Positions 60,427-64,000 of a DNA stretch of 64,000 nt are shown here, one piece after another. Each line of letters opens with the position of its first letter. Position 1 is the stretch's first letter. The position numbers and the translations under genes are program-made. Under the pieces are notes generated by a model. It was not told where the DNA came from and made no database searches. It worked only from the letters and a program-made list of their open reading frames with translations. Origin of the DNA: Choristocarpus tenellus KU-1152 (lineage: Eukaryota; Phaeophyceae); contig CAXNAD020000004.1 of assembly GCA_964200185.2 (NCBI GenBank), positions 1-64,000 of the forward strand. Reading direction: 5' to 3'.

Positions 60427-61970
60427 TCAAGCACTCACATGGGGCTCTCCATCAGGCAACAATCAAGTCACCCCAACAGATTCTTATTACAGGAGGAACC
60501 GTGGTGAAGGGGGCTTTTCAAGGGATGAGAGGTCAGAGGGGTCTGTCTCTATTGTCCACACTACACACACGTACTATGTACAACTAATACACCTAGCCGA
60601 ATAACCCTCACTGTATGATAATGCCAATATTAGGTGCATAAGGATAGTACTTGGAATATTCTTACATATTCTTCCACTGCCAAAGTTTGTACTTTTGAAG
60701 TAAGAAGTACAATTCTAGTGCGAGGCTGTGTGTTACCATGCGGTAGAGTGTTGGTCATTCTGAGTAGAATTGTTAGCTGTTTATCTCCAGACATGTACAG
60801 ATTAATGTTTCATTACTGTAGAGATATTGTTGTGATAGAACAAAGCCATCAATATACTCTCAGTCCAATCAATAGCCAAATCAAAACCGTACTATATTGG
60901 GGTTTGTACCTTGGGAATCCTTTCCCTCTAGCAGTTAGCAGTTGTAAAGTTAGGACTGGACAGACTTAACAAGGAGAGAATAGAAAGGTGTGTGTGTATT
61001 TATATATATGTTGTAGGGTGTGTTGTGGGTGCAGAGTTGGGGTGGTAGTTCATATTCATGCCGGAATGCCATGCAGGGTGAAGGCTAGGATTATATGAGA
61101 TTGTTTTGACTGACCTTTTAAGCCAATGTTACCTCTGCCACAAGTAAAGCAGGGCAGACTTAAAAAGTGGTTACCAGTTGATGTACTTTCTTTCCGCGTC
61201 CAAGACCTTTACCTATTATATTATTTAGAGCCAAAGTATCTTAGAGGGTAGAAGATACTTTCACTCTTACCTGAGTGCTACCACAGGGCCTATTTTCAGG
61301 CAAGGTGGACAAAAGATCTCTTCTACTCAGATTATGGACTAAAATATAGAGGTTGACTCTTGGATGCAATACAGTATTTCTCTTTTGAAATTTAGACTTA
61401 CATTTGCCTCATCTTTGTCTGCATAACTGAATGTATCACATACCAACACTTGAATCCATTGCACCTAATGATTGCTTCAGCTGTGGTCGCCTCAGTAGAA
61501 GTGGCAGCAAGATCATTGCTCGTGTACACTCTGAGCCATCCCAAGTGGGCACCAACAGGAGGATCTCACCAACAGAAAGTACTTCAGGGATTCGATCAGA
61601 AGGGGGTCTGCCCCTAAGGTCCAGAGGTTCGACACCATCTCCTGTGTACAACTCCAGTCCGATTGAGCATGGTGAATACAATCCACAAACCAAGAGAACA
61701 AACTCCCCTAATGGAAGTGGAAATTTTCAGGGTGACGAAGAGTGCATTGCCAGGAGCACGCCCAGAAGCAGCACAGGAGGAGGGGTGGGTAAGCTGCCTC
61801 CAGTGTACGCCCCATTCTGTGGGGGGAGGGAAAGTGTTCGCTCGTCCAGTGTGTCTTCCAATGTGTTTGCAACAGGGGGCAACCAGAACATCGGGAATAT
61901 CTTGACAGACAGACCAATCTCAAGGGTGCTTGCTCCTCCTGGTGGGCACACCACAATAAAACTGGGATAG
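60427..61970 (+). CDS. SPIRAL1/JPT-like microtubule protein, 3' exons
   Basis: Exons 60427-60531 and 61496-61970 join in phase 2 across a GT-AG intron; the second ends in TAG. The protein tail GNQNIGNILTDRPISRVLAP then PGGHTTIKLG matches the C-terminal motif of plant SPIRAL1 proteins (a GQN-GN-TDRP-S-V-APGG pattern) and the related RVL-PPGG motif of animal JPT/HN1 proteins, which act on microtubules. The remainder is Ser/Thr/Gly/Pro-rich and probably disordered, as in both families. The 5' end is not resolved; candidate upstream exons lie between 57950 and 59141. At more than 190 residues it is longer than SPIRAL1 and nearer to JPT size. Confidence 0.6.
61233..61261. repeat. Hairpin with MITE-like AAAGTATCTT arms
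   Basis: AAAGTATCTT, a nine-base spacer and AAGATACTTT form a perfect 10-bp stem. The arm plus AGAGGGTA also occurs at 7351, so the two sites share at least 18 bases. Confidence 0.7.
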
Positions 61971-63790
61971 GAGTGGGAGATGCAGACTTGGGCAGCTATT
62001 GCTAGGTTCCTATTGCTTTGTCACCTTACACATCAACATTGATGGGCGTAGGCAATGTGTGTTGTGTTTGATGACAATGTGTGTTTTGTGATTTGCTAAC
62101 ATCATTGACAATGTGTGTTTTGTGGATTGCTAACATCATTGAAAATCTATTCTCCAGCCATGCTGTGCCAAATGAGTGACCAGGTTAGGACATGCATAGT
62201 CCAGTACATATCAACGCATTGAGATGTAAACACTTCTTAGATCTTGTCTGGGGGGAGACAAGGATCAAAAACAAGAGTGATAAAATACTTAAAAGTTTGC
62301 AGGAAGACACTCTTGATGGCATTCCATGACATTCACCATCACCAGCAGGAGAGGCACCTCACACATTGCTCTTGTGCTTCGGAGGATTACAGTACACCAT
62401 GATGACCTGGTACAACTGTATCAACATCAGCAGTAGTAGTAGATTCGCATTGTTAATTGATTCCCCATTAAACAAAAAATAAAATGGTAGGGGAAGGAAG
62501 TCATTTAAACAATGCAACTTTTCAGTCCAATTTTTCACTGCCTCTTTGGTGGGAAATTCAGGGCACTGCAATTGACTACCTTATAATACTGATAGGACTT
62601 ACCAAAGCTGTGTTGCAGTTTGTTTTGTTGTTGGTTCATTCACCACCTCAAGAAAGAGGCAGGGTATACAAAAGTATATCACACTGATCATTGCACAAAA
62701 AATGGTCCCTTGTATGGAAAACAGGCCGCAGCATCAGAAAACGCCTCTTGAACCACCCCCCAAGGTAATGGTATTTCACATAGATCCAGATCCAACAAAA
62801 ACTGTGTGTGTGGGCAAGTCAATCTCTCGACAAGGGGGTTGGCGGGGTTAGTTGAAATAGAAATGATTGGGGAATCGACTTGATCCTCCTCTACTGGATT
62901 GGATAGGATAGGGGCGGGACATATAAGCTACATTTGAGTGAGCCAAGAGTTTAATCAAGTATTTGGACACCACCAGACCTTGGACATATCTGATCAAGCA
63001 ACTGGTACTTGAAGCACTGAGAAGCTAGGTCATTACACACGACTCAATTTACACCCCCTTCATAGCTTCCATGTTTTGCTGGAATTTTATTAGGGTATAA
63101 TGTCACACATGCAGCTTTGCTATTAAACACACTGTTGTAACTCCAAAAGTTTCAACAGACTATTGTCAGGGTGCTACTTGCAACAGTGACATGATAGCAT
63201 GACAAATCTAGTCACGGCTATGCTCAATTACGATAAGAAGGTTCCTCTTGCATGGAGTAGCCATATCAAAATTGAACAATAGAAGTGTATGGAACGTATC
63301 TTACAGTTTACATCCCTTACTAAAGTGGCTAGGAAAAGGTCCTGATTGCTTGCACATTGGGATAATGCACCTACAGATAGCAATGATGCCCAGGCCGTCA
63401 ATGCAGGCTTGTTGCACTAAACACATGCGTATGTGAATGTATCCTGGCATATCTACAAGAGCCATATTCATAGGCATAATAACTATCGCAGAAAAGAAGT
63501 ACAACAGCAAGAAACACTCAAGTCCGTAACAAAGTAGTGGATAGCTCATGGCTACCTGCTGTTGCCTTTAGGGTAACAATGTAACGGGCACTTGGAAAAA
63601 GAAACACCTTCGAGTTATGACGCTACACCACAACCCAAGTGATTCCCTTTGCCTGAAAGAGACAAACAATATTTCGCGTTCCTCTGTGGGATTCCAACAC
63701 CTCTTTTGATTCTTTCCACTAGATCGCCTCCGACCACAAAGCATGCTACACTCTGCACATTGCCAACCCAGTCATTGCACCCCAAGTCCA
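61971..63790. other. Intergenic region, no gene recognised
   Basis: Two near-identical copies of GACAATGTGTGTTTTGTG lie near 62073-62125. A 60-base plus-strand stretch ending CCCCCCAAG|GTAATG (62702-62765) could be an isolated exon. No family resemblance was seen in any frame. Confidence 0.45.
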
Positions 63791-64000
63791 TCAGCTTTTC
63801 CCATCGCCCATGCTCCCACCGAATAGCCGACTCCATTCTATTTTCTTTCTTGCTGCCAACCATGCACGCTTCCCATCCTCAGGCGTGTCCATCCCATCGG
63901 TCTTGACAGTATTAGCCTCTCTCAACGCTTCCAGTTGTTCACTTCTTTTATCCAACTCCTGCTGAATCTGAGTAGGAGTTGGTACAGCGAAAAATAAGAA
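63791..64000 (-). CDS. 3' end of an unidentified gene (partial, runs off edge)
   Basis: The minus strand is open from the right edge of the window to TGA at 63793-63791. It reads from VPTPTQIQQELDKRSEQLEA through a Lys/Arg/Glu-rich helical stretch (DGKRAWLAARKKIEWSRLFG) to a short tail ending GDGKS. The composition is typical of a real coding exon and suggests a coiled coil. No domain is recognised and the 5' part lies outside the window. It could instead be an internal exon if a splice site before the stop is used. Confidence 0.45.
   Translation of the reverse strand, partial: FLFFAVPTPTQIQQELDKRSEQLEALREANTVKTDGMDTPEDGKRAWLAARKKIEWSRLFGGSMGDGKS

Overview
This is a nuclear eukaryotic window with about 40% GC by eye. 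All three stop codons are used, and five multi-exon genes with GT-AG introns can be read by exon phase. I see no bacterial operons, tRNA, rRNA or CRISPR. The gene set suggests a flagellated protist or alga: a CEP104 homologue (cilium or flagellum tip), a legumain, a SPIRAL1/JPT-like microtubule protein, and a membrane protein resembling the plant SPOT1/DUF7906 family. Short runs of CCCTAA/TTAGGG, the human-type telomere hexamer, are scattered through introns, intergenic DNA and even exons on both strands. I cannot name the species.

Layout. 1-1993: AT-rich intergenic DNA with one complete terminal-inverted-repeat element and the end of a second. 1994-8411 (+): legumain (asparaginyl endopeptidase), nine exons; its sixth intron holds a 0.92 kb satellite built from in-register 8-bp words. 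10055-35893 (-): CEP104 homologue, about 20 recovered exons and 3.2 kb of coding sequence spread over 26 kb. Its introns are packed with minisatellites, microsatellites, telomere-like hexamers, a 25-bp perfect hairpin and a poly-T/N assembly gap. 35894-40028: no recognised gene, a few exon-like stretches. 40029-41514 (-): Fyv7/CCDC59-type rRNA-processing protein, three exons. 42447-46219 (+): ARFRP1/Arl3p-type small GTPase, seven exons, the first coding exon being only ATG; it is divergent from the rRNA-processing gene. 48283-54812 (+): SPOT1-like (DUF7906) membrane protein with a 15-nt microexon and a C-terminal membrane anchor. 54813-60426: no recognised gene. 60427-61970 (+): 3' exons of a SPIRAL1/JPT-like protein. 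63791-64000 (-): 3' part of an unidentified gene that runs off the right edge.

How the genes relate. They are ordinary eukaryotic cell-biology genes (lysosomal/vacuolar proteolysis, cilium tip, ribosome biogenesis, Golgi trafficking, secretory-pathway membrane protein, microtubules) and do not form an obvious cluster. The unusual feature is the repeat content: introns of CEP104 and legumain are strongly expanded, and repeats have also entered coding exons (Asp-Gly, His-Gly and Asn-Pro runs). Exon boundaries were set by matching reading-frame phase across every junction and by remembered family alignments. No search was run.
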